Assembly: GCA_009760885.1 (NCBI GenBank) | Contig: CM019696.1 | Location: forward strand, 41,710,221 to 41,774,220 | Reading direction: 5' to 3' | Origin: Achatina immaculata | Taxonomy: Eukaryota > Mollusca > Gastropoda > Stylommatophora > Achatinidae | DNA: 64,000 nt | Part shown: positions 31,991 to 42,900 of the stretch, in pieces | Numbering within the stretch: position 1 is the first letter of the stretch | Layout: each line of letters begins with the position of its first letter | Translations under genes and position numbers: made by a program | Notes under the pieces: model-generated | The model's input: only the letters and a program-made list of their open reading frames with translations | What the model was told of the DNA's origin: nothing | Databases searched by the model: none

Positions 31991-33923
31991 AAGCTCCAAC
32001 TTTTATTATCTTCATATGGTCTAGAAATAAGAAGAGCAACCTGGTATCACAGACATTCATCTCATTATCTCTATTGGGGCCATGTTAGGCCAGCATTTAT
32101 TTTAAACATCTTAAATTTCTGTGACATTAATCATCAGAGAATTAAACATGGAGACAATCATGTCAGTACAGTGAAGTATGCAATGTTAGTTATAACAGTA
32201 CAGGGTTTATTTCTTTTGTTAGCTTAGATAGTAAGGGAGACAATCGGAATTGTTGTAAAGTTAGGTCCCTTATTTGTCTTAACAGCTCACGTGTTTTTTC
32301 AAGGATAAATGCACATGAAAAGATTTTGATTAGAAACACGGGAAATGTTTACTTAGCCCGACTTTATTGACATACGAGAGAAATCAGAAACAGGTTTTGG
32401 ACCAAATTTGAGTGACATGTTTTCTTAGGTCAAGGAAAGTTGTAAAACATGGGTTTTGCGCGAGACTTTGGTGTCTTGTGGACTGAGTTGATAACTTGTT
32501 CACTGTTTTTAGAGAGTTTAGGGATTATTGTGATAGAAGTCAGAGAGAAATGAACATAATGATGTAGTTTGTATTGGTATCAGTAACAAATTGTCTAGTA
32601 TGTGATTATTGAGTTTTGACCAGAGAACTGAAGAATGTGAGAATAATACAATTTGGAGATTTTGTTAGATTAGCATTTTGGTACTTTGTGATGTGTTGTG
32701 TGTGAATTCAGGAGACCATTCATGAGGCTGTAAGTTGAAAACCTCTTTAGTTCTCTGTTCATGATGTGTGACAGCAGTTATTTAGGGGGTGGGGTGGGGG
32801 GGGGGTGAGTGTTCTCTACTTCCTCCCCACACGGCAAACTAAGTTCTTGCCAGGGGTGGAGCTGCTTGTACATTCGTTGCATATGTTATAAATTCTTCCA
32901 TCCTCACCTATCATCCCACATTTTCTCCATCACTAAAATCTGGTTTACTGTTATGCAATACTTGTCAGTTGCTTCTCGCTGTTAAGTGTCACTGTCCTTA
33001 GTTGATAAGATAGCAAACTAAATCTTGAAGCAGAGAATTTGAAGAAATATTTCCTTACTTATGCTAGAGAGGCACATTAACACTATGTCAGCATTGTCAT
33101 ATTATGTCAGTCTTGTCACATTATGTCAGCCTTGTCACACTATGTCTACTATAGACACCTACACACACGGCAAAGTTGTGTTATGTTGGCCCACTGTATC
33201 ACAAAGTAAAGCAAAACTGGTAAATAGTTTCATGGCAAGATATTCATTATCATAACAGTGTTTTATATTTAGAGTACGAAAATAACAGTCAAGACTTTTT
33301 GAGTCTTTGATCATGTCAAACACAAGACATAATTTTATATTTTATTATTCGTGATGGACAGGTGGCTGTTTGTTCGTGACTTGTGTGTCCGGGATAATGT
33401 TATTGTTCACCAGCTGAAGATGCTGGCTTCTGTCACTCATATTCACTGGCCTTAAATTTAAAAAAAATTACAACATGAAGTGATTAATATTTCATTCCCA
33501 ATTTGTTTCTAAAAATAAGCAATAATTTGTGGAGCACAGAATAAAAAAAAATTATGTGCCAAAGTTTAACATAGTCGGATCCTATTTGCTATAAAGGAAA
33601 CTTACGTATTAAAAATAGCATAAACGTGTTCCAACAAGAAGGGTTGATCTGATCTATATCACATATGGTAATTTATATACAGTAGTCTGGATTGTTATAA
33701 ATAAATTCAGAACATTAATTTAGCTGTAGACTGGTAGATTACTCTAAGAAAGCTGCGAGGAGATAGATTAGAAGATGACGCTAAAACCACTGGTTAGCAA
33801 GTCAGTAGGAAATATTACAATAGAAATGGACTATCTAGTAACGAAAAGTTGAAGGTGCTAAACAAGGCGTCGTTAGTAACATGTTGAATTTCTCTTGCCA
33901 TAACTGACAAGAAGGCACAAGTA

Positions 33924-33928
<5 letters not shown>
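31991..33928. other. Long unassigned stretch
   Basis: About 1.9 kb without transposon motifs or ORFs that look coding. A G-run lies at 32790-32808 and a short triplicate of TATGTCAG-TTGTCACA words at 33085-33145. The cleanest candidate for unique intron or intergenic DNA in the window. Confidence 0.4.

Positions 33929-33979
<51 letters not shown>
33929..33979. repeat. (TA)n microsatellite
   Basis: About 25 uninterrupted AT dinucleotides, directly at the left junction of a LINE fragment. Confidence 0.97.
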
Positions 33980-33980
<1 letters not shown>

Positions 33981-34957
33981 CATTGATGGAAAGATTTATA
34001 GGAGTAAAGACGGACCTATACTTATGCTTCATAGACTACTGTAAAGCATTTAATAAAGTGAGATACACAGCAATTATAAGAATGCTGGAAGACATCAACA
34101 TAGATGGAAAGATCTGAAACTTATCAAAAACATATACTGGGAGCAATCAGCAGCACTGAAGGTTGAGAACAAAATAGAAGCATTCCAAGACATACAATTG
34201 GGAGTAAGACAAGGATGTGTTCTGTCTACTGATCTCTTCTCCTTGTGCAACGAAAACATAATCAGAAATATAGAGAGCTTGCCAGGAATATCAACTGGCG
34301 GGTACAAGCTTAACAACTTAAGATATGCAGACGACACAGTTCTGATTGCTAAAAGTGAAGGGGAGCTACAGGCTCTTCTGGACGTCGTGGTTCTTGAAAG
34401 TAAAAGTAAAGGTCTCAGCCTGAATAAAAAAAAAGACTGAAGTGAATCTCAAAGAAAAGAATATCACCACAATGTAGCATTACCATCGATGGCACAGAAC
34501 TGAGACAAGTTGATAGATTCAAGTACTTAGCAGCAATTATAACAGTTGATGGGAAATGTCATAACTAAATAAAAATCAGACGTGCTCAGGCCAAGTCAGC
34601 ATTCCAGGAAATGAGAACCATCATGTGCAACAGATCCATATCAACGGAAACGAGATTCTGAGTACTTAAATGTTACATCGAGCCAGTTTTTTTTATGGAT
34701 GTGAAGCATGGTCCATGAATAAGAGAGCACAGTGAGAAATGGAAGCCATGGAAATGTGGTTCATAAGAAGGATGTTGAAGGTACCATGGACAGCTAAGAA
34801 AACCAGTGAAGAAGTCTTAAGAGAGGCTGGAGTTAAAAGGCAAATTACAGCAAAGATAAAAAGCAGACAAGCGAGATTTGTAGGACATTTTCTGAGAAGA
34901 GGAAAATTGGTACACATTGTGGCAACTGGAAAAATTGAGGGAAGAAGAGACAGAGGA

Positions 34958-35000
<43 letters not shown>

Positions 35001-35130
35001 ACTGGATGGGCTGTCAGTGTGGCTAGGAAGAAAGTCACCGGCGGATCTCATAATCAGGTCTAAAGACAGGGAATTGTGGAGAGAAATTATCGCCTACGCC
35101 ACGCGGCACTTGATTGATTGACTGATTGAC
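33980..35130 (+). pseudogene. LINE-B-related copy with an internal (GA)n expansion
   Basis: Plus-strand blocks: [67 protein letters not shown] (YADD intact near 34320), AMEMWFIRRMLKVPWTAKK, ARFVGHFLRRGKLVHIVATG, then GKIEGRRDRGRQ. The frame then runs into a (GA)n expansion (34963-34997) where relatives have a fixed coding sequence. C-terminal residues resume with GCQCG, and the tail is (TGAT)n-like at 35111-35130. Several frameshifts and stops. Confidence 0.8.
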
Positions 35131-36000
35131 AAAACTGACATGACAAGAAGCCACGCGATCGTACAATGGCACACATCAGACCATGGCAAGACCGAACCCT
35201 GTATCCTGCTTTACAGTCGAATAAAACTGTGGTCGAGACCGTAGAAAGTGACTATAATGATTGGACATATTGGGAAGTTTAGACTTACATCTGAAAGGAA
35301 GTGTTCCAGTATTTTCCCTCTTTTTTTCTTGAACCTGATGAAGACCCAAGCTCACAATTGGATGAATGAAAAAGAAGACCGAACAACTCGCATTCTGTAG
35401 TAATAATCGTTAATAATTAGACAAGAATCAAACTTGGCAGACTGCTGAACTAACTGAACTGCTGAAATAACATTTGAGAATTTAAGAATGTTTCAGAAAG
35501 GTAAGGTAAAGGCTGCCCTGTCGGCCATAATGGCACCTAGGGGATGGCACCTTGGGGATCTTTTGTGTTGCTGCCAGTAGTTCCCTTCATCAACTGGCAC
35601 ACTACAGGGTGATATGGTCAGCATCATGTCAGGTTGTCTCTCCACCCCTAGCTTCAGAATATTTACAGATGGGGGCCAAAGTTGCCTCCAGCTACATTAG
35701 AATCACCAATCTTCACCATGACAAGGAGTGTTGTAGCTACTTTGCTGGTCAGGTGCCAATTCTGAGATGCAGACACATGTAAATAGGTTGAAGCATAAAT
35801 CTTTATAAACATGTATGATATTAGACACACAAGAACAGCCAGGCATCTGGCGTACATAAAAAGGATAAGATATTACACATTAGACAACGTAGGAAAGTGT
35901 ATGATAATGAATACACATATACAGAGTCACAAACTGGAGACACACAAACAGGTCAGAAATTTGGCACACCTGGATAGGACAAGATAATATACTCATAGAC
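35131..36000. other. Unassigned; degenerate short repeats on the right
   Basis: 35130-35800 shows no motif I can name. At 35810-36060 words such as GACACACAAxxx, ATAGACAAG and GGATAAGATAT recur irregularly, a decayed minisatellite that may belong to the 3' UTR of the LINE to its right. Confidence 0.4.
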
Positions 36001-36692
36001 AAGCTAAGTTACTAGACACACAAAGATATGGTGAATACTGAACACGCATAGACAAGATAGACACATATAGATAGGATGAGATATAATGTTTCTTCTGAAT
36101 CTGCTACCCATGATCTGGTAGAAGAGGGTGGCAATTCTGAGGTAAGTTTTCACTTGCGTATCCTGTGCTTTACTTACATGATGGACATATCCACCAACTA
36201 GCGCATAGATATGATCACAGTGTCTTTTGGTGCACCTCAGAACTGCTCTCATGGCCTCATATTGGATTATTTCAAGCTTGATTATCTGAGTCGTGGACAA
36301 AGTTAGAAGACTGAGTCTATGCTCAATCACAGACATCACCTGCTCCCGCATCAGCAGGAAGAGTGCCCATTGTGGCAGATCAGCACCTGCCATGGTCTTC
36401 ACTGTGCTGAACCATTTCTTTGCTTTCTGAATGACCATGTCCACATAGTAGTTGAAAGATAGTGTCCTGTCTAACACAATCCCAAGGTATTTCAACAATT
36501 GTTCCCTCTTGATATATTCTCCCCTACATTGCACTGCGCAAGGGTAGTCTTTGCAGATCTGTAATCTAATGAGCACCACAGGATTTAGGCCGTTGATGGG
36601 ATTTATATCTGGCGTGTTGCCCTTATCACAATCCATGATGTGGTCAATATTTTCCTGAATGTGGGCAAATATCCCCACTCTACGATTTTTGC
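36001..36692 (-). pseudogene. CR1/Jockey-like LINE, RT thumb and beyond
   Basis: A minus-strand frame of 224 codons with KYLGIVLDRTLSFNYYVDMV (the post-palm box), then AKKWFSTVKTMAGADLPQW, a VIEHRLSLLTLS segment and LEIIQYEAMRAVLRCTKRH. These are standard for Jockey/CR1-type LINEs that also carry RNase H. The order and direction match the RT palm at 37535-38180. The two halves are separated by a Penelope-like insertion (36700-37530) near where the YADD box should be. The frame ends in repeat-like sequence at 36004. Confidence 0.8.
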
Positions 36693-36699
36693 TGTGTCC

Positions 36700-37082
36700 C
36701 CTGCCCTGTAATCTGGGAAACGAAAACGATCACCTTTCTCAAAACTATCCTCACCCTCCATGAAGGATTCACACGCGAGTCCCGCAATGTGATATATGTC
36801 ATAGTATGCAAAAGATGCAGAATAACTTATTTTAGTGAAACTGGCCTCAGATTAGGGGACCGCATGCAAAAACATCTGTACGACATCTCCCAGCATGCTT
36901 CGAAATCAGTCCCATATCATTTCAATGGCCCCAACCACAGAGGCAAATTTGATTTTCTGGCAACAGCCATCAAACAGTGTCACGCAGATGACACAAGCCG
37001 CCTAGCGCTTGAGAACCGCTACATTCAGGAATATGAGACTCTGGAACCATATTGTTTGAACTCGCTATTCAGCTACACCTAA
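36700..37082 (+). pseudogene. GIY-YIG endonuclease ORF of a Penelope-like element, 5'-truncated
   Basis: Reads VIYVIVCKRCRITYFSETGL from about 36790, where VIY and YFSETG stand for the GIY and YIG motifs. LGDRMQKHLYD follows with the catalytic Arg, then a PNHRGKFDF stretch, and LALENRYIQEYETLEP with the catalytic Glu, stopping at 37080-37082. A short upstream piece (WETKTITFLKTILTLHEGF) is in line with it. The RT domain that precedes GIY-YIG in Penelope-like proteins is absent, so this is a 5'-truncated insertion. The frame from 36789 is uninterrupted, making this the best Penelope-like coding piece here. Confidence 0.8.
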
Positions 37083-37530
37083 CATTCTAATCTTCCACAA
37101 TCATAATCCCTCCCCACTAAGTTCCACTCCCTTCTCACTTGTTACACATAGTTCACAGCATCACATTACAAGTCCTCTACCCCAACTATAATCACATATT
37201 TCACCTTTTCCCGGCTAGATTACCATTGTATCACTCTCTCTCCCCTCCACCACCCTCATTTACGACCCACCTATCACACATCCCGAGACTCCATTTAAAT
37301 ATTCTCTACACTTCACCATGCGCATTTCTGACACACAGCTTCTTACAAGTTACAGCTAAGCGATGTATTCATTTTAATTTTTTTTTACACAGCATTCAAG
37401 TGAATTTATATTTTATCTCCTCTCTCTATTTCTTCGCACTGTATGTTTTTAATATGATTAAGGCTCATGGCGAAAAGTCACAACTGTGTACTCGTAACAA
37501 AGCTGTTCCTACTTTTTTCCTAGTTTATAC
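37083..37530 (+). mobile_element. Penelope-like 3' terminal region
   Basis: Non-coding end matching 25920-26409 and 63050-63523: TCTCCTCTCTCTATTTCTTC, TATGATTAAGGCTCATGGCG with AAAAGTCACAACTGTG, and CAAAGCTGTTCCTAC to TAGTTTATAC. The hammerhead-like box is degenerate (GCGAAAAGTC). Confidence 0.75.
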
Positions 37531-37534
37531 AATT

Positions 37535-38185
37535 TCCATGTACATATGTCAGGATGCCCTCCGCATATGTGAGTATTCGGCCAGGGCCTGTCTGGTGTGG
37601 TTGTGCAATCCTGGCAGTGTATATATTGAAAAGCCCTGGTGACAATGGAGAGCCTTGAGGTAGTCCTAGCAGTGTTGAAAAGCTCTGATGACAGTGGAGA
37701 GTCTTGAGGTAGTCCTGGCAGTGTTGAAAAGCTCTGATGACAGTGGAGAGTCTTGAGGTAGTCCTGGCAGTGTTGAAAAGCTCTGATGACAGTGGAGAGT
37801 CTTGAGGTAGTCCTGGCAGTGTTGAAAAGCTCTGATGACAATGGAGAGCCTTGAGGTAGTCCTAGCAGTGTTGAAAAGCTCTGATGACAGTGGAGAGTCT
37901 TGAGGTAGTCCTGGCAGTGTTGAAAAGCTCTGACTACAGTGGAGAGTCTTGAGGTAGTCCTGGCAGTGTTGAAAAGCTCTGATGACAGTGGAAAGCCTTG
38001 AGGTAGTCCTGGCAGTGTTGAAAAGCTCTGATGACGGTGGAGAGTCTTGCGGTAGTCCTGGCGCAATGATTCTAGGCTCTGAAGTCCATGATTCATATCG
38101 CAGTGACGCGATTCTCTTTAAAAGCACTGGGGCTACCCACCGTACAACCCAAGTGTCAATGTCCATTTCAGTCACAATTTAAGAA
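37535..38185 (-). pseudogene. CR1/Jockey-like LINE, RT palm with an internal minisatellite
   Basis: From 38175 on the minus strand: MTEMDIDTWVVRWVAPVLLK, ASLRYESWTSEPRIIAPGLP, the conserved PQGSPLSxxLFN box of RT, then a 49-bp tandem array that repeats this box, and finally the continuation FQYIHCQD and PDRPWPNTHICGG before the Penelope-like insertion at about 37530. The unit is not a multiple of three, so the motif reappears in rotating frames. It pairs with 36001-36692 as the two halves of one element. Confidence 0.75.
37623..38068. repeat. 49-bp minisatellite derived from an RT motif
   Basis: About nine copies of AGTGTTGAAAAGCTCTGATG, ACAGTGGAGAGTCTTGAGGT, AGTCCTGGC. On the minus strand the unit encodes LPQDSPLSSELFNTA, i.e. 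the RT box with PQG(S)PLS. Copies differ by one to three bases. Confidence 0.93.
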
Positions 38186-38189
38186 ATTA

Positions 38190-38375
38190 TGCTCATGGTT
38201 AAAGATATGCGACTCATGCATTCATGAGAGTTTAAAGAAGACCGTCTTGGAAGGATATATAATGCGACAAAGAAAGAGAGGAAGACCAAGGCGAAGATGG
38301 CTGCAAGACATCGTTGATAATCTGTAAATGGATGCACTAGCAGCGGGTATATGGCTTACAACCGAGGGGCCTACT
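38190..38375 (+). pseudogene. LINE-A 3' fragment
   Basis: SLKKTVLEGYIMRQRKRGRP, RRRWLQDIVDNL-stop, then degenerate terminal sequence (TTACAACCGAGGGGCCTACT) truncated before the usual tail. Confidence 0.78.
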
Positions 38376-38704
38376 AGAAGAAATATTTTTAATGATGGTG
38401 GTAATACTGCCTGTTATTTATAAGATATTATATATGTATTTTTATTCCAGGTATTTCATCTATTTAGGTAAATGAAGGGTTGAAGGTTATACATATTCAC
38501 ATTCACAACTACACCAATGCAAGAAAACAAATACAATAAGTAATGCTTCTTCAAATAATCATGCAACTTATATTGACATAAATAATCTGTTTATCTGGTT
38601 AGCAAAATCAGACAAATGAATCAGCAATTTATATAGTTATTCATCAGCTATATCGTTAGCAACATTATCATTAAAGTGATTTCCTTAAATATTCAGATTC
38701 CTAG
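38376..38704. other. Unassigned AT-rich spacer
   Basis: No feature recognised between two LINE-A fragments. Confidence 0.4.
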
Positions 38705-38935
38705 ATTATCTCTAGTAAAGAGGATTAAACAGAGAAAACTTAAATATTTTGGACACATTAAACGTCATGAGAATTGGGAGAAGACAGTCTTGGAAGGGCA
38801 ATAATGGGAAAAGGAAAGAGAAGAAGACCAAGGCGAAGATGACTGCAAGACATCGTTGATAATGGATGCATCAGCAGCAGGGCATATTGCTTACAACCGA
38901 GAGACCTACAGGAGAGCTGTTAGGGAGTTGATGCT
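38705..38935 (+). pseudogene. LINE-A 3' fragment
   Basis: Plus-strand VKRIKQRKLKYFGHIKRHEN-like, then the WKDGRP/GRPRRR box with a frameshift at 38790-38830, and DASAAGHIAYNRETYRRAV, ending at about 38930 without a clear tail. Confidence 0.78.
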
Positions 38936-39044
38936 GCATCTCTTAAAATATAGAACCATCATGGCTACAATTTTCAACCAGTTTGTTAGACACATCCTAC
39001 ATACAAGCACATTATTGTCAGACATAACTCACGTTTAAGATGTT

Positions 39045-39330
39045 ATTGTTTGCTAAAGCTCATACATAAATGTGTCAATGTCAAACAAAACTCTCATACA
39101 CGTATATTAATGTCTGGCAAAGCTCACATATACCTGTATAAATGTCCGGCAAAACTCACATATACGTGTATTAATGCCTGATAAAACTCACATATACGTG
39201 TGTTAATGTCTGGCAAAGCTCACAAAGAAGCGTGTTTTTTTGTCAAAACCTATAAGCACATTAATCTCGAAGCTCATCTTTAAGCATGTTATTTTAAAAA
39301 CATACACGCAAACCCGTTTATATGACAAAA
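39045..39330. repeat. 32-bp minisatellite next to exon 1
   Basis: About seven degenerate copies of a 32-bp unit, ATGTCTGGCAAAGCTCACAT, ATACGTGTATTA. The last, diverged copy overlaps the donor region of exon 1 at 39331-39337. Confidence 0.85.
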
Positions 39331-39337
39331 AGCTCAC

Positions 39338-39557
39338 CAGTAAGTGTGTTATTCTGTCTATATGCCCAGGGAATGCCATCAATTTTCGTGTCTACTTCTA
39401 ACCGATAGAGGGGGAACCTCGTCTTCATGTCCACTGGCGGGGTTACACAGAACTGGTGGTATTTAAATGCATGCGCTTCAGGAACCAAGCTTTGCTCACT
39501 AAAGATGGCGACAATAACAACAATGACATGAACTGTTTTTAACTTGTACAATGTCAT
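39338..39557 (-). CDS. Exon 1 of a putative secreted glycoprotein gene
   Basis: The ATG at 39557-39555 opens a 73-codon frame with a textbook signal peptide. It has a basic start (MTLYKLK), a hydrophobic core (VHVIVVIVAIF) and an AHA end at residue 30, predicted cleavage before F31. The mature part has one Cys (C37), a PLYRLEVDTKIDGIPW segment and a sequon at N69. A strong donor CTG|GTGAGC follows 39338, leaving phase 1, which fits exon 2 (20241-20111). An in-frame upstream ATG-like start at 39602 would add 15 residues ahead of the signal and is less likely. No promoter identified. No similarity to transposon proteins. Confidence 0.6.
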
Positions 39558-39602
39558 GTCTTTCTTTGATCTGTAGATCAGTACGGGAAGTCTCAATACC
39601 AA

Positions 39603-40040
39603 AATGAAACAGTCACTTCAAGTCTGCTTCTTGATCGCTTGCATGCACGAAGCAGTTTTGTTACAATCTCCTGTCCTGATGTTCTAGAGCTGCTGTTGAC
39701 TTTTATTGTTCACTATCGATGTTCTTGTTGTTTTGTATATCTTCAGAATAATAGAAGAAAACAATATGTTCATTCAAGCAAACAAATGTTAATTAACACG
39801 CAACAATGTCAATTCAAACACAAAAATGGCAAGAAATCTTCAATACTCAAAATGTATTACCAATTAACTAGAAAAAAAATCATTTTGTTACCAAAAGCTG
39901 AACTAATGGTAAGTAATATCGAACATTTTCAGAATAAACTAGTAACGCATTCAAGTCCTTCATGATAAGTCTTAGGAGCGAAGTCATTTCAGGTCAGAAG
40001 TCAAGTCTTAAGCATGTGCAAGCAGCCTGGAGTAAAGTAA
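39603..40040. other. Upstream region of the exon-1 gene
   Basis: Looks unique, AT-rich, with no recognised repeat. Should hold the 5' UTR and promoter of the minus-strand gene. I see no convincing TATA box or initiator. Confidence 0.35.
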
Positions 40041-40042
40041 AA

Positions 40043-40082
40043 TGTATAATATATATATATATATTATATATTATATATATAT

Positions 40083-40113
<31 letters not shown>
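40043..40113. repeat. Imperfect (TA)n microsatellite
   Basis: TA repeats with ATTATA interruptions, truncating the Tigger transposase at its right edge. Confidence 0.95.
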
Positions 40114-40114
<1 letters not shown>

Positions 40115-40116
40115 CA

Positions 40117-40702
40117 CATTTCTGTTTCAGGCCTGTTTTGTCACATATGAACACTTGGTTCGAAACATACCCCTCACTGTTCACAAAATCCTTAAACTCC
40201 TTTACAAACCTTTCTGTTGCTTCAGAATTATAACTGACAGCCTCTCCGTGCATAACAACACTGTGGATCCTAGTCCTTTTTTTTAAAGTTCTCGAACCAC
40301 CCCCTACTGGCTTTAAACTCCTCCTTTTGAGCACCAATATCAGGCACGCCTTTCACTAAATCATCGTGCAGGACCTTGGCTTTCTCACAAATTATCGCCT
40401 CAGAAATCACATCACCAGCCACCTGTTTTTCATTAATCCAAACTAATAGGAGTTTTTTCCATCTCTTCCGTACTTTTCGATCTCAGTATCGTAACGCCTT
40501 TCGCCACATCAGCTGTTTTGATAGCTTCTTTATTTGTCAGAATCGTAAAAACAGTCGATTTAGCCATCCCGAACATAGTAGCGAGATCAACCGCACGTGT
40601 ACAGCTTTCATGCTTAGCAATAAGATCTTTCTTAACTTCAGTCGTAGCTCTAACAGCTTTTCTCTTACTCTTATTTTCCTCACTACACTTTTTAGGACCC
40701 AT
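40117..40702 (-). pseudogene. Tigger/pogo-type transposase, N-terminal half
   Basis: Starts MGPKKCSEENKSKRKAVRAT, then an N-terminal helix-turn-helix with ATMFGMAKSTVFTILTNKEA, a linker DVAKGVTILRSK, and after a frameshift near 40440 the KKRTRIHSVVMHGEAVSYNS and VKEFKDFVNSEGYVSNQVFI segments, as in Tigger-derived genes. It ends just at the first catalytic block, CDKTGL (usually CDETGL), where a (TA)n tract takes over. The DDE core beyond is missing. Non-functional. Confidence 0.82.
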
Positions 40703-40789
40703 TGGCGAATACACTAAGTTATTATTATATTAAAAAATAGCAACACATAACAGGCACAAAAGCATAAAATTAGCAGCGAAAATCAGACG

Positions 40790-40810
40790 ATATATATATA
40801 TATATATATA
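40790..40810. repeat. (TA)n at the left end of Tc1 copy A
   Basis: Ten TA units directly abutting the transposon. Confidence 0.9.
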
Positions 40811-42325
40811 CTGTAAAAAAAAAGAATTGCATAGCTTGTATAAACTTCATTTTTTATATGTTATGACAAAATTATTTCCCGTGTATCTCAAACCAAACTA
40901 AAAACAGTCACCAAGATATCAGGTCCATGATTTAGCGTTGATTTTTCTATTCTCGTGTATAGTCGGAACGCAGTATCTGCCTTGCAAATCATCCTTTTTT
41001 TTTACCATAACTCACGTTTACGTTTATGGAAGAGTAGTGATTTTTGTGGTGAGCACAACTCGCTTCCCACGCAAATAAATCCTATAAAAGGATGAGGTTA
41101 CACAAACAAATTCAGCTAATTTTCAAGCAAACAATTATGGCGCGTCTATCGCAAAATTTACAAAACACTGTTACTGGTTGCCTGCAAGGAGGCGAAAATC
41201 AAAGTCAGGTTGCCAAGCATTTAAACGTGCAGCAGAGTATCATCAGTCGACTTTGACATCGTTTCCAAGCCACTGGCTCAGCTGAATGCCGGCACCGCAG
41301 TGGACGACCCAGGGGAATAACAACAGTTGATGATCGCTTTATTCTGGTTCATCACCTCAGAAACAGGTTTACAATAGCTTCCTCAAGTGCACAGTTATTG
41401 CTTGCAGGACATCGTGTGTCTGTTAAAACTGTCCGAAATAGACTGCATGAAGCTGGACTGGTGGCACGACGACCTCACCGATGTCCTGTCTTAACTAGAC
41501 GCCATCGCCAAAATCGATTTATTTGGGCCAACCAGAATCGGCCCTTGACAACTGACAATCAGTGGAGACGTGTCTGGTTTAGTGAGGAATCTTCCTTTTT
41601 GTTGCTCCGCCATGATATGCTGAGAAGGTTTACCGTAGGCAAATCTAACGTTTTGGCCAAAATTGCGTTGATGAAGCTCCGCCGCACGGTGGTGGAGGTG
41701 TAAGTGTATGGGGAATGATCATCTTCAACGGAAGGAGTCCATTGGTGCAGATTGAAGGAGGCTTGAATTCGCAACGATACGTCAGTGAAATTCTTCGACC
41801 CCATGTCCTTCCATTTTTGGCTGCTCAAAGGTCTGTATTTCAACAGGACAACGCCAGACCCCATTCTGCACCTTTCACCACACAATTCCTGACTGCCAAC
41901 AACATTCTCACCCTTCCCTGGCCATCCCTGTCTCCAGACATGAATCCGATCAAGCACCTATGGGATGAGCTGCAAAGACGTGTTTGTCGCCGAAACGTTT
42001 CTCCAGCCAATCGTCGTGATCTGTGGCATTCACTCCAGGAAGACTGGGCAGCCATCCTACAGGCGGACATCAGACATCTGGTTGCATCTATGCCCAGGAG
42101 ATGTCAGTAGATGATCGATGCAAGCGGAGGCCACACACCATACTAACTTGAGAACCCCTGGGACTAACAAATTCTCGTCACACAGATGCAAGAAACTGTC
42201 AAGTGAGTGTTAAACCCTTAGGTGTTATTGTGTGCACTTTGAAAATTTTATTCATTCAATTTAAAAAGCGATGGAATATCAAATTATGGCTAAAATTGGG
42301 TCATCAACATTTTTTTTCTTTGGAT
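40811..42325 (+). mobile_element. Tc1-like transposon, copy A
   Basis: Begins CTGTAAAAAAAAAGAATTGC right after a (TA)n tract. It shows the same non-coding leader and trailer as copy B (ATCTCAAACCAAACTAAAAA, AAGAAACTGTCAAGTGAG, GGCTAAAATTGGGTCAT). The right end is diverged (TTTTTTTTCTTTGG near 42311). Length about 1.5 kb, with a broken transposase inside. TA flanks as expected for the superfamily, though the left one is part of a microsatellite. Confidence 0.85.
41137..42110 (+). pseudogene. Tc1-like transposase, copy A
   Basis: MARLSQNLQNTVTGCLQGG, then the paired-like helix-turn-helix with QVAKHLNVQQSIISRL and a TGA where Trp is expected, HRFQATGSAECRHRSGRPRG (the GRPR AT-hook-like linker), RNRLHEAGLVARRP, WRRVWFSEESSF where the first catalytic Asp is Glu, FQQDNARPHSA with the second Asp, and SPDMNPIKHLWDELQ where the catalytic Glu is Lys. 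A frameshift lies near 41640. It retains its ATG, unlike copy B. Confidence 0.87.
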
Positions 42326-42620
42326 AGGTATATTTACAGCAATCATTCTGAGCTCTTTACTTCACACATTTTCTTTAGTCTGAGATATAGGACAGCAGCA
42401 AAGGATGACTCCTTGCTCAAAGAACACTATCTATCTAGTGTCGACTTTGCTTATGGAAATATGCTTAATCATTTCCAACTATACAGAAGGAGGAGCAATG
42501 GGAATCTATAATATTGACTAGCACACGTTTGATGTACTACTTCCTCATATCTAGCTCTAGGCTTAGGGAAGTTCTCCATGAATGGTCAAGGTTCACACCC
42601 TGGACGATCTGTCCTATTGC
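42326..42620. other. Unassigned sequence
   Basis: No recognised feature between Tc1 copy A and the gypsy element. It may include the 3' LTR of the latter, but no LTR pair could be matched. Confidence 0.35.
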
Positions 42621-42621
42621 C

Positions 42622-42721
42622 ACAAATAACTTACGATCCGAGACGTACAAATAACTTACGATCCGAGACGTACAAATAACTTACGATCCGAGACGTACAA
42701 ATAACTTACGATCCGAGACGT
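42622..42721. repeat. 25-bp tandem repeat, four identical copies
   Basis: ACAAATAACTTACGATCCGA plus GACGT, four perfect copies. The minus strand reads VSDRKLFVRLGS, continuing the frame that leaves the 39-bp array, so it lies at the very end of gypsy pol. Confidence 0.95.
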
Positions 42722-42900
42722 ACAAATGATCAATCTCCGAATCGCAGTCGGCACTAGTTAAGGTCTGGTCAGGACAGTAATCTTCACTTAGAGGACTGCG
42801 ATCCTTTAGAGACTGATGACAGATCTCTTCTCCCTTCCTCTGCTTCCTCCTGTGTCGGGGTTGGAGATCATTCACGGACATGGGAACTGCTGAGGCAGAA
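42681..42900 (-). pseudogene. Gypsy pol C-terminal remnant
   Basis: The frame exits the 39-bp array as ASASAVPMSVNDLQPRHRRK followed by an acidic/basic tail and the 25-bp repeats. The basic LQPRHRRKQRK stretch is what one expects after an integrase domain. Assignment rests on position and composition. Confidence 0.5.

Noticed and set aside
37509..38175. Two overlapping minus-strand frames of 169-195 codons as a host protein
   Set aside because: They rotate through the 49-bp array, and their ends are CR1-like RT sequence.
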